From NCBI GenBank assembly GCA_902781505.1, contig CACZJL010000010.1, positions 1 to 64,000 on the forward strand: 64,000 nt of DNA. The letters run 5' to 3'. The stretch is from an uncultured Lachnospiraceae bacterium. GTDB taxonomy: Bacteria > Bacillota > Clostridia > Lachnospirales > Lachnospiraceae. The notes under the pieces are model-generated. The model saw only the letters and a program-made list of their open reading frames with translations, ran no database searches and had not been told where the DNA came from. Shown here piece after piece: positions 28,298 through 36,092 of the stretch. Both the position numbers and the translations under genes were made by a program. Numbering within the stretch: position 1 is the stretch's first letter; each line of letters starts with the position of its first letter.

Positions 28298-28319
28298 AGT
28301 AAAGAAAGGAATTAAGAGG

Positions 28320-28895
28320 ATGAAAGTTTTATTGGTAAATGGAAGTCAGAATGCAAAGGGAACTACAAATGAGTCTCTGGGCATTGTTGCAAAGGAATTA
28401 AATGCACAGGGCATTGAAACGGAAATCTATCAGCCATGTCCGAAGATTTATCAATTTGATCCGGCCTGCCTTGATGAGGCAGTTAAGAAGGTAAACGAGG
28501 CAGATGCGTTTGTTTTCGGAAGTCCGGTTCATTATGCAGCAACAAGCGGTTCTTTCAGTTGCTTTATGGATGCGCTTTTTGGAAGAAAAGATGCAGAACT
28601 TGCATTTAAGCCTGCCGCAGCAATCGCGGTTGAAAGAAGAGCAGGAGGTTCTGCTACTCTTGATGAGATGCAGAAGTACTTCCTCTTTAAGCAGATGCCG
28701 ATCGTTTCAAGTAACTACTGGAACATCGTTCATGCAAGAACAGCAGATAAGGTTGCAGCAGATGAAGAAGCGGTTCAGACATTGAGAATCTTAGGAAAGA
28801 ATATGGGCTGGATGCTGAATTGTCTGAAGGCCGGCAAGGAAGCCGGTGTAAAGATTCCGGAGCAGGAAGAAAAAATTAACTCAGTATACAGATAA
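28320..28895 (+). CDS. NAD(P)H-dependent FMN reductase-like flavoprotein
   Basis: ATG 28320, behind AAGGAATTAAGAGG, gives a 191-residue flavodoxin-fold protein. The N-terminal VNGSQNAKGTTNES loop binds the FMN phosphate and FGSPVHYAATSG the isoalloxazine ring. Members reduce quinones, metals, nitro compounds or azo dyes, and the natural substrate here is unknown. It is the last gene of the galE-glmM unit, and a bidirectional terminator follows. Confidence 0.88.
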   Translation: MKVLLVNGSQNAKGTTNESLGIVAKELNAQGIETEIYQPCPKIYQFDPACLDEAVKKVNEADAFVFGSPVHYAATSGSFSCFMDALFGRKDAELAFKPAAAIAVERRAGGSATLDEMQKYFLFKQMPIVSSNYWNIVHARTADKVAADEEAVQTLRILGKNMGWMLNCLKAGKEAGVKIPEQEEKINSVYR

Positions 28896-28946
28896 AAGGC
28901 GCAGCGTCACAGACCAATCTGGTGCAGCGCTGAACCGCATAAAAAT

Positions 28947-28984
28947 AAAGCCTGTGAGGAGATTACTCTCTTCACAGGCTTTTC
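28947..28984. terminator. Bidirectional terminator between convergent genes
   Basis: Arms 28947-28962 and 28967-28982 form a 16-bp stem (one G-U) with a TTAC loop. A T-run follows on the + strand, and the A-rich left flank serves as T-run on the - strand, so it can close both the flavoprotein gene and the MATE gene. Confidence 0.9.
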
Positions 28985-29009
28985 TTCCGGTTTAGCTTAA
29001 TGATGGAGC

Positions 29010-30392
29010 TTAGTTTCGTACTCGTACAACCTGCTTCTTCCAGATTCCGGTCCAGTACATGAGGTAAAGGATCAAAGCGGAGATGCCGTTTGAAACAACG
29101 ACAGCGTACCAGACAGACTCAACGCCCATTCCAAGTACTTTCTGACAAATGAAGAGAACGGCGAAGCGGAAAACCCAGATTCGGGCTGCGTCGACGGTCA
29201 TGGTAATCAGCGTGTGTCCGGAGCCCTGGAACAGACCCTGCGTGATGTTATAGAACGGATTGTTCCAGCACCAGAGAGCCATAAGAGAAAGAAAATCGAC
29301 AGAAAGCGGAACAACGGTCTCGTCTGATGTAAAGAATCGTACGATTGGTTCTGCAACGAACTGACGGGACAGGATAAATCCAAGGACTGCAAGGAAAATT
29401 GCGGCAATGCGAAGTCCGATGTGATACGACTTGTCCGCACGCTTCAGATTACCGGCACCGAAGTTCTGGCCGGCAATAGTCGAAATGGCAGAACCGACAC
29501 CACTTGCAGGCATGGTAATAATCGAGTTGATTTTGTTACCGATTCCGTATGCGGTCAGGGCAGTCTTGCCAAATACCGATACATTTCTTGTCATAAGCAG
29601 GAAACCAAACTGCATGGTAGAACCGCCGATTGCAGTAGGAAGTCCGATGCGGATGATATTGATGACCTTTGAAGAGTCAAAGCGAAATCCCTTAAGACGG
29701 ATGCGAATCAGCTGATTCGGACCGTGAAGGATGACAAATGCTACGATTGCACATGGTACCTTGGCAAGAAGTGTAGCAGTTGCAGCACCTGCGATGCCCC
29801 ATTTAAACACAATCAGGAAGAGTGGATCTAACACCAGATTGATGCACACACCAAAGAGGTTTAAGAGCATTGGTCTTAAGGTATCTCCCTGAGCCTGCTT
29901 AACAGAAGTGTACAGATTAATCGTATAGAGAAACGGAAGATCTAATACAACGATACGGATGTAGGTTAAGCCGTATGCGTACAGGTTTCCTTCTGCTCCA
30001 AGCCAGTGCACGATGGCAGGCGAAGCAATGAAACAGATGCCGGCCGTAAAAAGAGAAAACAGAAGAGAACATACACAGATATGATTTGCCATGGAGTTGG
30101 CATCCTTATCTTTTTTGGCACCCAGGAACTGACTGATCAGAATCGCACCGGCAGTCGTAATGCCGGCTCCGAAGTTAATCAGAATATTTTGAAGAGGAGA
30201 GACCAGCGTGATGGCGGCCTGAGACTCTGTACCAATCTTACCAAGCCAGTAGGTGTCGGTCAGGTTATACATAGATTGAATAAAGTTGCTGATCATGACC
30301 GGAATGGCCAGAGTAAGGATAATTTTGTAAATGTTGCCGGAAAGAATAGCGTTTCGGCGATTTATTTTTTTGTTTATTGCTGTTTTGTTCAT
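29010..30392 (-). CDS. MATE family multidrug/toxin exporter
   Basis: A 460-residue inner membrane protein with 12 hydrophobic helices in two six-helix halves. It starts with a basic tail, then ILTLAIPVMISNFIQSMYNLTDTYWLG, split by short loops, which is the classic MATE N-half signature. It exports cationic drugs or metabolites by Na+ or H+ antiport. It is divergent from the AraC-type regulator, so regulation by that protein from the shared 152-nt region is likely. Its substrate is unknown. Confidence 0.93.
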   Translation of the reverse strand: MNKTAINKKINRRNAILSGNIYKIILTLAIPVMISNFIQSMYNLTDTYWLGKIGTESQAAITLVSPLQNILINFGAGITTAGAILISQFLGAKKDKDANSMANHICVCSLLFSLFTAGICFIASPAIVHWLGAEGNLYAYGLTYIRIVVLDLPFLYTINLYTSVKQAQGDTLRPMLLNLFGVCINLVLDPLFLIVFKWGIAGAATATLLAKVPCAIVAFVILHGPNQLIRIRLKGFRFDSSKVINIIRIGLPTAIGGSTMQFGFLLMTRNVSVFGKTALTAYGIGNKINSIITMPASGVGSAISTIAGQNFGAGNLKRADKSYHIGLRIAAIFLAVLGFILSRQFVAEPIVRFFTSDETVVPLSVDFLSLMALWCWNNPFYNITQGLFQGSGHTLITMTVDAARIWVFRFAVLFICQKVLGMGVESVWYAVVVSNGISALILYLMYWTGIWKKQVVRVRN

Positions 30393-30403
30393 AAAATCCT
30401 TGT

Positions 30404-30431
30404 ATGGTAAAGTAAAGTGTATACCATTATA
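30404..30431 (-). promoter_or_regulatory. MATE promoter region with inverted repeat
   Basis: On the minus strand TATAAT (30431-30426) is the -10; the best -35, TTGAAA, is 19 bp away. ATGGTA (30404-30409) and TACCAT (30422-30427) form an inverted repeat over the -10 edge and transcription start. The stretch 30417-30426 (GTGTATACCA) matches 9 of 10 positions of the FadR-type GntR consensus. Confidence 0.5.
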
Positions 30432-30434
30432 TTC

Positions 30435-30463
30435 TTGACTTGTATATTAGTTTCAAGTATCAT
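30435..30463 (+). promoter_or_regulatory. Promoter of the AraC-type regulator
   Basis: TTGACT (30435-30440), 17 bp and TATCAT (30458-30463) point to the regulator gene about 80 nt away. ACTTG and CAAGT half-sites (30438-30442, 30454-30458) flank the spacer and could be an autoregulatory site. Confidence 0.6.
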
Positions 30464-30544
30464 AATATCATAAAAATATGTATTTTCTATCGAATATTCA
30501 CTGTTTTGAGATGATTGTACTGAAATCTACCACGGAGGTGTTTT

Positions 30545-31414
30545 ATGAACGAAGAAATGATTAAAACTGGTGTAGAAGAGGATATGCCTCAGAAATTTAA
30601 GATTGAAAGAATCAAGAAGAGTGCACCAACTGCGGAGCGCGGTAAGGTTCCGGATCCTCATATGCACCCGTTTCATGAAATCTTCTACTTAGAGAGCGGA
30701 ACCTGTTCATCTCTGATTGGTCATACCTTGTATACATTTGAAAAGGGTGATATTGTCATCGTTCCGGCTCATGAGATTCATCGTACCGTTTATACCGGTT
30801 CCGGACAGCATGAGAGAATCGTCTTATCCTTCCGGACAGAAGTGGTTTCCTGGATTGATGAATTCCTCGACAGTTCTATTGTAGAAGACAACGTAAAGCC
30901 AATCGTGATTCATATCCCGGAGAAGCGTCGCAGTTATGTGGAAGCGTTATTCAACAAGATGCTGTTTGAAAGCGGCAATGTCGATGAACTCTCTGAAGGA
31001 TTTATCCGCATCGCACTTGCAGAACTTCTTCTCTTCCTTGTGCGCTGTCGCAAATATGAAGAGAATGTCATCAAGGAATTAGATGTCAGCAATGCACTGA
31101 TGCAGGAAATTGCAACCTATATCTATGATCATTATGACCGCAAGATTACCCTTGATACCATCACCGCAAAGTTTGGTATTAGCCGTTCCTACCTGTCTAA
31201 GAAGTTTAAGTCCGCAACCGGCTTCGGCTTTAAGGAATATCTTCTGAACGTCAGAATGAAGAATGCGTGCGCAATGCTTCTGAACACAAACAAGAGCATC
31301 ACAGAAATCGCATTTGCCTGTGGCTTCAATGACAGTAACTATTTTGGCGACGCCTTCCGTCACATGAAAGGTGTTTCTCCAAACCAGTATCGTAAGAATT
31401 CGGAAAATGTCTGA
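30545..31414 (+). CDS. AraC-family transcriptional regulator with cupin sensor
   Basis: The 289-residue protein has an N-terminal cupin-like ligand domain (HMHPFHEIFYLESG, then KGDIVIVPAHEIHRT, a typical His-rich beta barrel) and a C-terminal pair of helix-turn-helix motifs from about residue 185. The last contains the signature segment ITEIAFACGFNDSNYFGDAFR. GGAGGTG precedes the ATG. Its divergent neighbour, the MATE exporter, is the likely target. The ligand is unknown; cupin-AraC proteins often sense sugars or aromatic compounds. Confidence 0.93.
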   Translation: MNEEMIKTGVEEDMPQKFKIERIKKSAPTAERGKVPDPHMHPFHEIFYLESGTCSSLIGHTLYTFEKGDIVIVPAHEIHRTVYTGSGQHERIVLSFRTEVVSWIDEFLDSSIVEDNVKPIVIHIPEKRRSYVEALFNKMLFESGNVDELSEGFIRIALAELLLFLVRCRKYEENVIKELDVSNALMQEIATYIYDHYDRKITLDTITAKFGISRSYLSKKFKSATGFGFKEYLLNVRMKNACAMLLNTNKSITEIAFACGFNDSNYFGDAFRHMKGVSPNQYRKNSENV

Positions 31415-31417
31415 GAG

Positions 31418-31446
31418 TTGCTTTTTTCGCCTGTCTACCCTATAAT
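31418..31446 (+). promoter_or_regulatory. Promoter of the ispE-gntR unit
   Basis: TTGCTT (31418-31423), 17 bp and a perfect TATAAT (31441-31446). CCCTA/TAGGG arms (31438-31452) surround the -10. Transcription should begin near 31453, just before the palindrome at 31458. Confidence 0.75.
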
Positions 31447-31457
31447 GTAGGGGTCAT

Positions 31458-31483
31458 CCGGTACTTTGTATACAACGTGCCGG
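31458..31483. promoter_or_regulatory. 26-bp palindrome, probable GntR operator
   Basis: CCGGTACTTTGTA and TACAACGTGCCGG form a nearly perfect palindrome (one T-C mismatch, one G-T). Its core TTGTATACAA fits the FadR-subfamily consensus t.GTa.tAC.a. It lies just after the expected transcription start of ispE-gntR, where a bound repressor would block the unit. The GntR regulator encoded at 32416 is the natural candidate. Confidence 0.7.
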
Positions 31484-31508
31484 GTAGATAAAACTTGTGG
31501 AGAAATCT

Positions 31509-32408
31509 ATGGAAAGTATTCGTGTCAAGGCACATGCTAAGATTAATCTTGGACTGGATGTGCTTGGAAGAAGAGAGGACGGATATCATGAGGTACGCAT
31601 GGTCATGCAGACCATCGGCATTTATGATAACATCCTTGTGACAAAAATTCCGGAAGAAGAGATTCGGATTACCAGCAACTTAACCTTCCTTCCTGTAAAC
31701 GAGGACAATCTCGTCTATAAGGCTGTTAAGGCTTTAAAGGAACGGACCGGCTTTAAAGGCGGTGTCAAAATCGACCTTCACAAATTTATTCCGGTATCTG
31801 CCGGAATGGCAGGTGGAAGCACGGATTGTGCTTCTGTGCTGTATGCAGTCAATGTTCTGTATGGATTAAAGCTTTCCTTAAAGGAACTGTTAAGCATCGG
31901 TGCAAAGCTGGGTGCAGACGTACCTTACTGTCTGCTTCGTGGAACTGCACTTGCAGAGGGCATTGGCGAAAAGTTAAGACGACTTCCTGACTGTCCTCAG
32001 ATGCCACTGTTAATTGCCAAGCCACCAATTTCTGTATCCACGAAGATGGTATACGAGAAACTGGATTCGCTTGAAACTGTGGAGCATCCGGATATTGACG
32101 GAATCTGTAAGGCAATTGAAGAAGGGAATGTCTTGAAAATTGCATCGAAGCTGGGCAATGTCCTGGAAGATGTAACAATTCCGATGTACCCGGTAATTGA
32201 TAAGATTAAAAAAGATATGTACGAGCATGGCGCAATTGCTGCCATGATGTCCGGAAGCGGTCCGACCGTATTCGGTATTTTTAAAACACCGGAGGATGCA
32301 GCCCGTTGTCAGGCATACTTAAGAGAACAAAAAGACGCACATCAGGTCTATACGACTGAGATTTATAATGTCCCAGGGCGTCAGAAAGGAACCAGGATTG
32401 AAAGGTGA
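31509..32408 (+). CDS. ispE: 4-diphosphocytidyl-2-C-methyl-D-erythritol kinase
   Basis: IspE phosphorylates CDP-methylerythritol in the MEP isoprenoid pathway. It is a GHMP kinase with AKINLGLDVLGRREDGYHE near the N-terminus and the ATP loop PVSAGMAGGSTDC. ATG 31509 follows GGAG at 6 nt; the GTG at 31497 is in frame but lacks a site. 299 residues is standard. It ends 7 nt before the GntR gene, an unusual partner that suggests that isoprenoid precursor or undecaprenyl supply shares control with the regulator. Confidence 0.96.
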   Translation: MESIRVKAHAKINLGLDVLGRREDGYHEVRMVMQTIGIYDNILVTKIPEEEIRITSNLTFLPVNEDNLVYKAVKALKERTGFKGGVKIDLHKFIPVSAGMAGGSTDCASVLYAVNVLYGLKLSLKELLSIGAKLGADVPYCLLRGTALAEGIGEKLRRLPDCPQMPLLIAKPPISVSTKMVYEKLDSLETVEHPDIDGICKAIEEGNVLKIASKLGNVLEDVTIPMYPVIDKIKKDMYEHGAIAAMMSGSGPTVFGIFKTPEDAARCQAYLREQKDAHQVYTTEIYNVPGRQKGTRIER

Positions 32409-32415
32409 ATTAAGA

Positions 32416-33072
32416 ATGGACGCGAATGAGTATCTTCCTCTTCGCGATGTAGTATTTAATACATTGAGACAGGCGATTCTCCGTGGAGAAATGGAACCGG
32501 GAGAGCGACTGATGGAAATTCAGCTTGCTCAGAAGTTAGGTGTTTCAAGAACTCCAATCAGAGAAGCAATCAGAAAGTTAGAGCTCGAAGGCCTGGTTGT
32601 CATGATTCCGAGAAAGGGTGCGGAAGTAGCCCACATTACGGAGAAGGATATGCGTGATGTATTAGAGGTTCGTGCAACCCTCGAGGAACTTGCAGTCAAG
32701 CTTGCCTGCCGCAATATGAATGATGAGATCATTGCAGATTTAAGAAAGGCCAATAAGGTATTCGAATCTGCTGTTATGAGTAAGGATGTGGTTACCATCG
32801 TAGAGGCGGATGTAAAGTTCCATGACATCATCTACAGGGCGACGGATAACGACAGACTGATTCAGATTATCAACAACCTGCGTGAGCAGATGTACAGATA
32901 TCGACTTGAGTATATCAAGGATGCAAGAACACATGCTTCACTGATTGCCGAGCACAATGAGATCATAAAGCAGATTGCCGCACAGAATGTAGAAGCTGCG
33001 CAGAAGGATATGTACAAGCACATTTACAATCAGGAACGCGGAATCTTAAAGGTTCTTGAAAAAGAGGCCTGA
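32416..33072 (+). CDS. GntR-family (FCD) transcriptional regulator
   Basis: ATG 32416 with AAAGGTG gives 218 residues. The N-terminal winged helix has AQKLGVSRTPIREAIRKLELEGLV (about 37-60) and the C-terminal FCD domain has the acid/His pattern of metal-binding members (ADVKFHDIIYRATDN and later HASLIAEHNEI). FCD proteins sense carboxylic acids, often through a bound metal. It probably autoregulates the ispE-gntR unit through the palindrome at 31458. No metabolic operon adjoins it, so the inducer cannot be guessed. Confidence 0.93.
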   Translation: MDANEYLPLRDVVFNTLRQAILRGEMEPGERLMEIQLAQKLGVSRTPIREAIRKLELEGLVVMIPRKGAEVAHITEKDMRDVLEVRATLEELAVKLACRNMNDEIIADLRKANKVFESAVMSKDVVTIVEADVKFHDIIYRATDNDRLIQIINNLREQMYRYRLEYIKDARTHASLIAEHNEIIKQIAAQNVEAAQKDMYKHIYNQERGILKVLEKEA

Positions 33073-33074
33073 AT

Positions 33075-33491
33075 ATGAGAGAAAACTGTACAGTCCAGCT
33101 GAAGGGCATGCATGAAAGAGAAGATACGGACAACGAACAGCTGACCACCCATCATGCAGGGGTCTACCGCCAGGTGAATGGCAAGGACGTTGTAAGCTTT
33201 ACCGAGAACCTCGATAAAGATGGACATACATCAAAAAGCATCTTAAAGATCGGTGACAGGGAAGTGGAACTGATTCGGAAAGGTGACGTGGAATCCAGAC
33301 TGCACTTTGTGCACGGCGAGAACACGGTAACCGTGTACAATACACCATTTGGTTCCATGAAGATGAATATATTTGCCAAAAAGGTAGACGTGAGACGTTT
33401 AGACGAAGAAATCTCAATTGTGATTGATTACAGACTGACTTCAGGAAACATGCTTCTTTCAGAGAGTAAGATGGAAATTAATATTAAATAA
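33075..33491 (+). CDS. DUF1934 (YwiB-like) beta-barrel protein
   Basis: This 138-residue protein is almost all beta and charged, with NGKDVVSFTE, GDREVELIRKGDVESRL and NTPFGSMKMNIFAKKVDV, the pattern of the DUF1934 family of small calycin-like barrels found in Firmicutes. No signal peptide is present, so it is cytoplasmic. Its function is unknown. It follows the regulator stop by 2 nt and is the last gene of the ispE unit, closed by a terminator. Confidence 0.85.
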   Translation: MRENCTVQLKGMHEREDTDNEQLTTHHAGVYRQVNGKDVVSFTENLDKDGHTSKSILKIGDREVELIRKGDVESRLHFVHGENTVTVYNTPFGSMKMNIFAKKVDVRRLDEEISIVIDYRLTSGNMLLSESKMEINIK

Positions 33492-33495
33492 GTTA

Positions 33496-33525
33496 AGGCC
33501 GGTGCGTGAGCATCGGCCTCTTTTT
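33496..33525 (+). terminator. Terminator of the ispE unit
   Basis: AGGCCGGTGC and GCATCGGCCT pair (one G-U) around GTGA, followed by CTTTTT. Confidence 0.9.
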
Positions 33526-33540
33526 GTGTCAGGATTCAGG

Positions 33541-33574
33541 TATAAAAAAGCTGCTGCTTAAAAAGCAACAGCTT
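33541..33574 (-). terminator. Terminator of the minus-strand block
   Basis: A 12-bp stem (33548-33559 with 33563-33574, one G-T) and an A-run at 33544-33549 that reads as T-run on the - strand. It lies just after the stop of the gene at 33579. Confidence 0.85.
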
Positions 33575-33578
33575 AATA

Positions 33579-34016
33579 TTACTTATTCTTTTTAAATCTG
33601 CTGAAGAAGCCTTTCTTTGCTGGCTCTTCGGAGACCTTACCACCGCGGACACCCTTGATGTCTGTGATATAGATACCTGCGATTTCAGCCTTGACCTGAG
33701 CCTTGACAGGGCACTTGTCATAAACCTTAGGATCTGCAAGGAAGGACATGATTTTTGGTCCGATTTTAGCCTTGATGATTGGCATCTTTCTGCCCTTTAA
33801 GTACCAAGGGAACTGATCGGTTACCATCTTAGGAAGACCGGCTTCCTTTACCTTCATTTTCTTCTTATCAATTATCAGCATAGGAACGACCTGCTTCGCA
33901 GCTTCGATCTGAGCCTGACCTTCATCCTGTTTTTTCTGTAAGCGTCTGCCTGCAATGATCAGGCCTACAGTAATGGCAATTAGGACAACCAGTAGAATAA
34001 TAAACCAAGTTGGCAT
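33579..34016 (-). CDS. Single-pass membrane protein of unknown function
   Basis: The true start is the ATG at 34016, with GGAGG 5 nt upstream; an upstream TTG overlaps the ribosome site. The 145-residue protein has an N-terminal hydrophobic helix (about 4-25) with basic flank, then a soluble, Lys-rich domain (WYLKGRKMPIIKAKIGPKIMSF) and a basic C-tail. It may belong to a lineage-restricted clostridial family. I do not recognise a domain. Confidence 0.7.
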   Translation of the reverse strand: MPTWFIILLVVLIAITVGLIIAGRRLQKKQDEGQAQIEAAKQVVPMLIIDKKKMKVKEAGLPKMVTDQFPWYLKGRKMPIIKAKIGPKIMSFLADPKVYDKCPVKAQVKAEIAGIYITDIKGVRGGKVSEEPAKKGFFSRFKKNK

Positions 34017-34051
34017 GTTGACCTCCAAATATTCTTCTTAAAACTTCTAGT

Positions 34052-34080
34052 ATTATAGCATAGCCGCTATTCTTTGAAAA
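34052..34080 (-). promoter_or_regulatory. Promoter of the single-pass membrane protein gene
   Basis: On the minus strand TTTTCA (34080-34075), 17 bp and extended TGCTATAAT with -10 at 34057-34052. Confidence 0.6.
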
Positions 34081-34124
34081 GTTTTAAATTTTCTGACAGG
34101 GCAGGTTTCTTGCCTTGAAAAACC

Positions 34125-34847
34125 TTACTTTAATGTTTCGTAAACCTGAAGCATATTCTTTCGCAAGTCCTCAGGAAGTGTGTTTAACGCTTCTTTATCG
34201 AGAACGTTAGTATCTACCGGCTTCATAAAGACGAGCTTTGAATGAACGGATTTGACACGTGGAAACTGATTTTCGAAAGCTTCTGCTGTGTTTGTAAGAA
34301 TCATAGGAACAACCTTGGCCTTAGGCTTGGTCGCAAGCTTGAAGCTGCCGGCGTGGAATTCTGAGATACCCTCGCCCTTGTTTCTGGTGCCTTCCGGGAA
34401 GATTAAGATGCTTGTTCCGCTCTTTACTTCTTCGATTCCTTCCATGATGCTCTTCATACCTGCACGAATATTCTTTCGGTCAAGGAAGATACAATGGATG
34501 TTGCGCATCCAGTTAGAAAGCAGAGGGTATTTTTCAAATTCTTTCTTTGCAATGATTCCGCATGTACCTGGAATGTAGCAGTAGGAAATGATGACATCAA
34601 AGAACGAACGATGGTTTGCGATAAAAAGAACCGCTTCATCTTTTGGGACATTTTCAAGACCCTCAACGTCGACATGAGTGCCGGCAAAGAAGAGAATGCA
34701 GCGAAAACCGAATTTTACGATGGCCTGAGACATGTGCTGCTTCTTCTTCGGATTGAAGTGTCCGATGAGTGCCAGCACGGGAAGGACAATCAGACTGCAT
34801 AAGAAGTAGATTGTCAGGAATAAAATTACCAGGATAAAACGAATCAT
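34125..34847 (-). CDS. plsC: 1-acyl-sn-glycerol-3-phosphate acyltransferase
   Basis: PlsC adds the second acyl chain to lysophosphatidic acid at the membrane. ATG at 34847 behind AAAGGAA gives 240 residues. An N-terminal helix (about 2-28) anchors the enzyme. The catalytic HX4D is H79-RSFF-D84 and the glycerol-phosphate-binding FPEGTR is at 150-155. It follows the apbE gene by 41 nt on the same strand and may be co-transcribed with it. Confidence 0.94.
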   Translation of the reverse strand: MIRFILVILFLTIYFLCSLIVLPVLALIGHFNPKKKQHMSQAIVKFGFRCILFFAGTHVDVEGLENVPKDEAVLFIANHRSFFDVIISYCYIPGTCGIIAKKEFEKYPLLSNWMRNIHCIFLDRKNIRAGMKSIMEGIEEVKSGTSILIFPEGTRNKGEGISEFHAGSFKLATKPKAKVVPMILTNTAEAFENQFPRVKSVHSKLVFMKPVDTNVLDKEALNTLPEDLRKNMLQVYETLK

Positions 34848-34888
34848 AAATTTCCTTTCCTTTGTCTGTCGCAAGTTTGACAGAACGT

Positions 34889-35926
34889 TTATTTTCTTAA
34901 ATAGTTTTCAAACCCGGAGCTGTACACGAAGGAACCGTCCGTCTTTACAAACATGGCTTCCGTGTCAGGAAGGGATTCAATCAGGTTCAGTCCGGCCTGT
35001 ATTCCAAGTGTAAAACAGGTGGTGGACAGACAGTCGCCGGAAAATGAATCTTTGGAGAGAATTGTGACCTGTGTAAGGTCAGATTCATAAGAGTATCCGG
35101 TCTTTGGGTTTAATATGTGATGGTAATAGGTCCCATCTGCGGCAGTAAAGCCGCGCTCATACGTTCCGCTTGAAACAACGGAAGCATCTGAGATATTTAA
35201 AGCTGCAATATAATCCGATTCAGAACCGAAGGGCTTTCTGACACCTACTGCCCAGTCTCCCCTGTCTTTCTTTCCGACACACAGAATGTTGCCACCCAGA
35301 TTGATAATGGCTGACTCCACACCGTGCTCTTTTAAGTATTGCTTTACCTTATCCGCAATATAGCCTTTGGCAACTGCGCCAAGATCCAGCATGGTGCCGG
35401 CAGGTAAGGTGATTTTATAAAGACCCTCCGGCTCATCCCTGTTGATTGGTTCAAGCTCAATGAAAGAGTCATCGACTGTACTGAGAGCCTCTTTAATCGA
35501 GGTCTCGTCAGGGACGGTCGGGTGTTCTGCTGTGAAATCCCAGAGCGTTGATACGCCACCGATGGTCAGACAGAAATGTCCGTCAGACTTTGAACTGTAG
35601 TACAGAGCGTTTGTAATCAGGTGCGCGAGTTCTGCAGGGATTTCATCGGTCTGTCTGTGATTGACACGGTATAGCAGCGCGTCTTCTTTGTGGATTGACA
35701 GCATGTTTTCATATGAATCAATCAGAGACATGGCGCCTTCAAGTACAGATTTATCTACATTCGTGTAGGACCGGATATCAACATAGGTGTTTAATTTGTA
35801 GCCGGTGACTTTAACCGGATTCTGTAAGGCGTTGGAACTGTTCAGGCTGCAGGCTGTGAGAGTCATGGAAAGCAGGATTAGAACAGCTGCTTTAAATATC
35901 CCGTTCAGTTTGGATAATCCATTCAT
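34889..35926 (-). CDS. apbE: FAD:protein FMN transferase lipoprotein
   Basis: ApbE attaches FMN to threonine residues of flavoproteins such as RNF or NQR subunits, working outside the membrane. The 345-residue product has a signal peptide with lipobox LTAC (Cys26). The family motifs LDLGAVAKGYIADK and INLGGN are present, as are SSGTYERGF and HHILNPKTGY, which bind FAD and Mg. No partner flavoprotein gene is nearby. A promoter lies upstream at 35957-35985. Confidence 0.94.
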   Translation of the reverse strand: MNGLSKLNGIFKAAVLILLSMTLTACSLNSSNALQNPVKVTGYKLNTYVDIRSYTNVDKSVLEGAMSLIDSYENMLSIHKEDALLYRVNHRQTDEIPAELAHLITNALYYSSKSDGHFCLTIGGVSTLWDFTAEHPTVPDETSIKEALSTVDDSFIELEPINRDEPEGLYKITLPAGTMLDLGAVAKGYIADKVKQYLKEHGVESAIINLGGNILCVGKKDRGDWAVGVRKPFGSESDYIAALNISDASVVSSGTYERGFTAADGTYYHHILNPKTGYSYESDLTQVTILSKDSFSGDCLSTTCFTLGIQAGLNLIESLPDTEAMFVKTDGSFVYSSGFENYLRK

Positions 35927-35956
35927 AACGGGGTTCTTCCTTTCTTAAACAGGCTT

Positions 35957-35985
35957 ATTTTAACAGAATACGGGAAGGGCTACAA
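35957..35985 (-). promoter_or_regulatory. Promoter of apbE-plsC
   Basis: On the minus strand TTGTAG (35985-35980), 17 bp and TAAAAT (35962-35957). Confidence 0.65.
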
Positions 35986-36018
35986 CTAATTCAAAGAATG
36001 AAAAAACTGTGAAAGCAC

Positions 36019-36047
36019 TTTAATAATGGGGGTAAGTATGATATAAC
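36019..36047 (+). promoter_or_regulatory. Possible promoter of the FKBP-like lipoprotein gene
   Basis: TTTAAT (36019-36024), 17 bp and TATAAC (36042-36047); the -10 is good and the -35 weak. Confidence 0.45.
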
Positions 36048-36092
36048 AAAGAAATACGCGGGTAACCGTAATAATTTAATTGGAGAGTGAGC

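Noticed and set aside
28905..28940. Hairpin with CAGCGC elements after the flavoprotein gene
   Set aside because: Pairing is imperfect and short; the adjacent 16-bp stem at 28947 explains termination.
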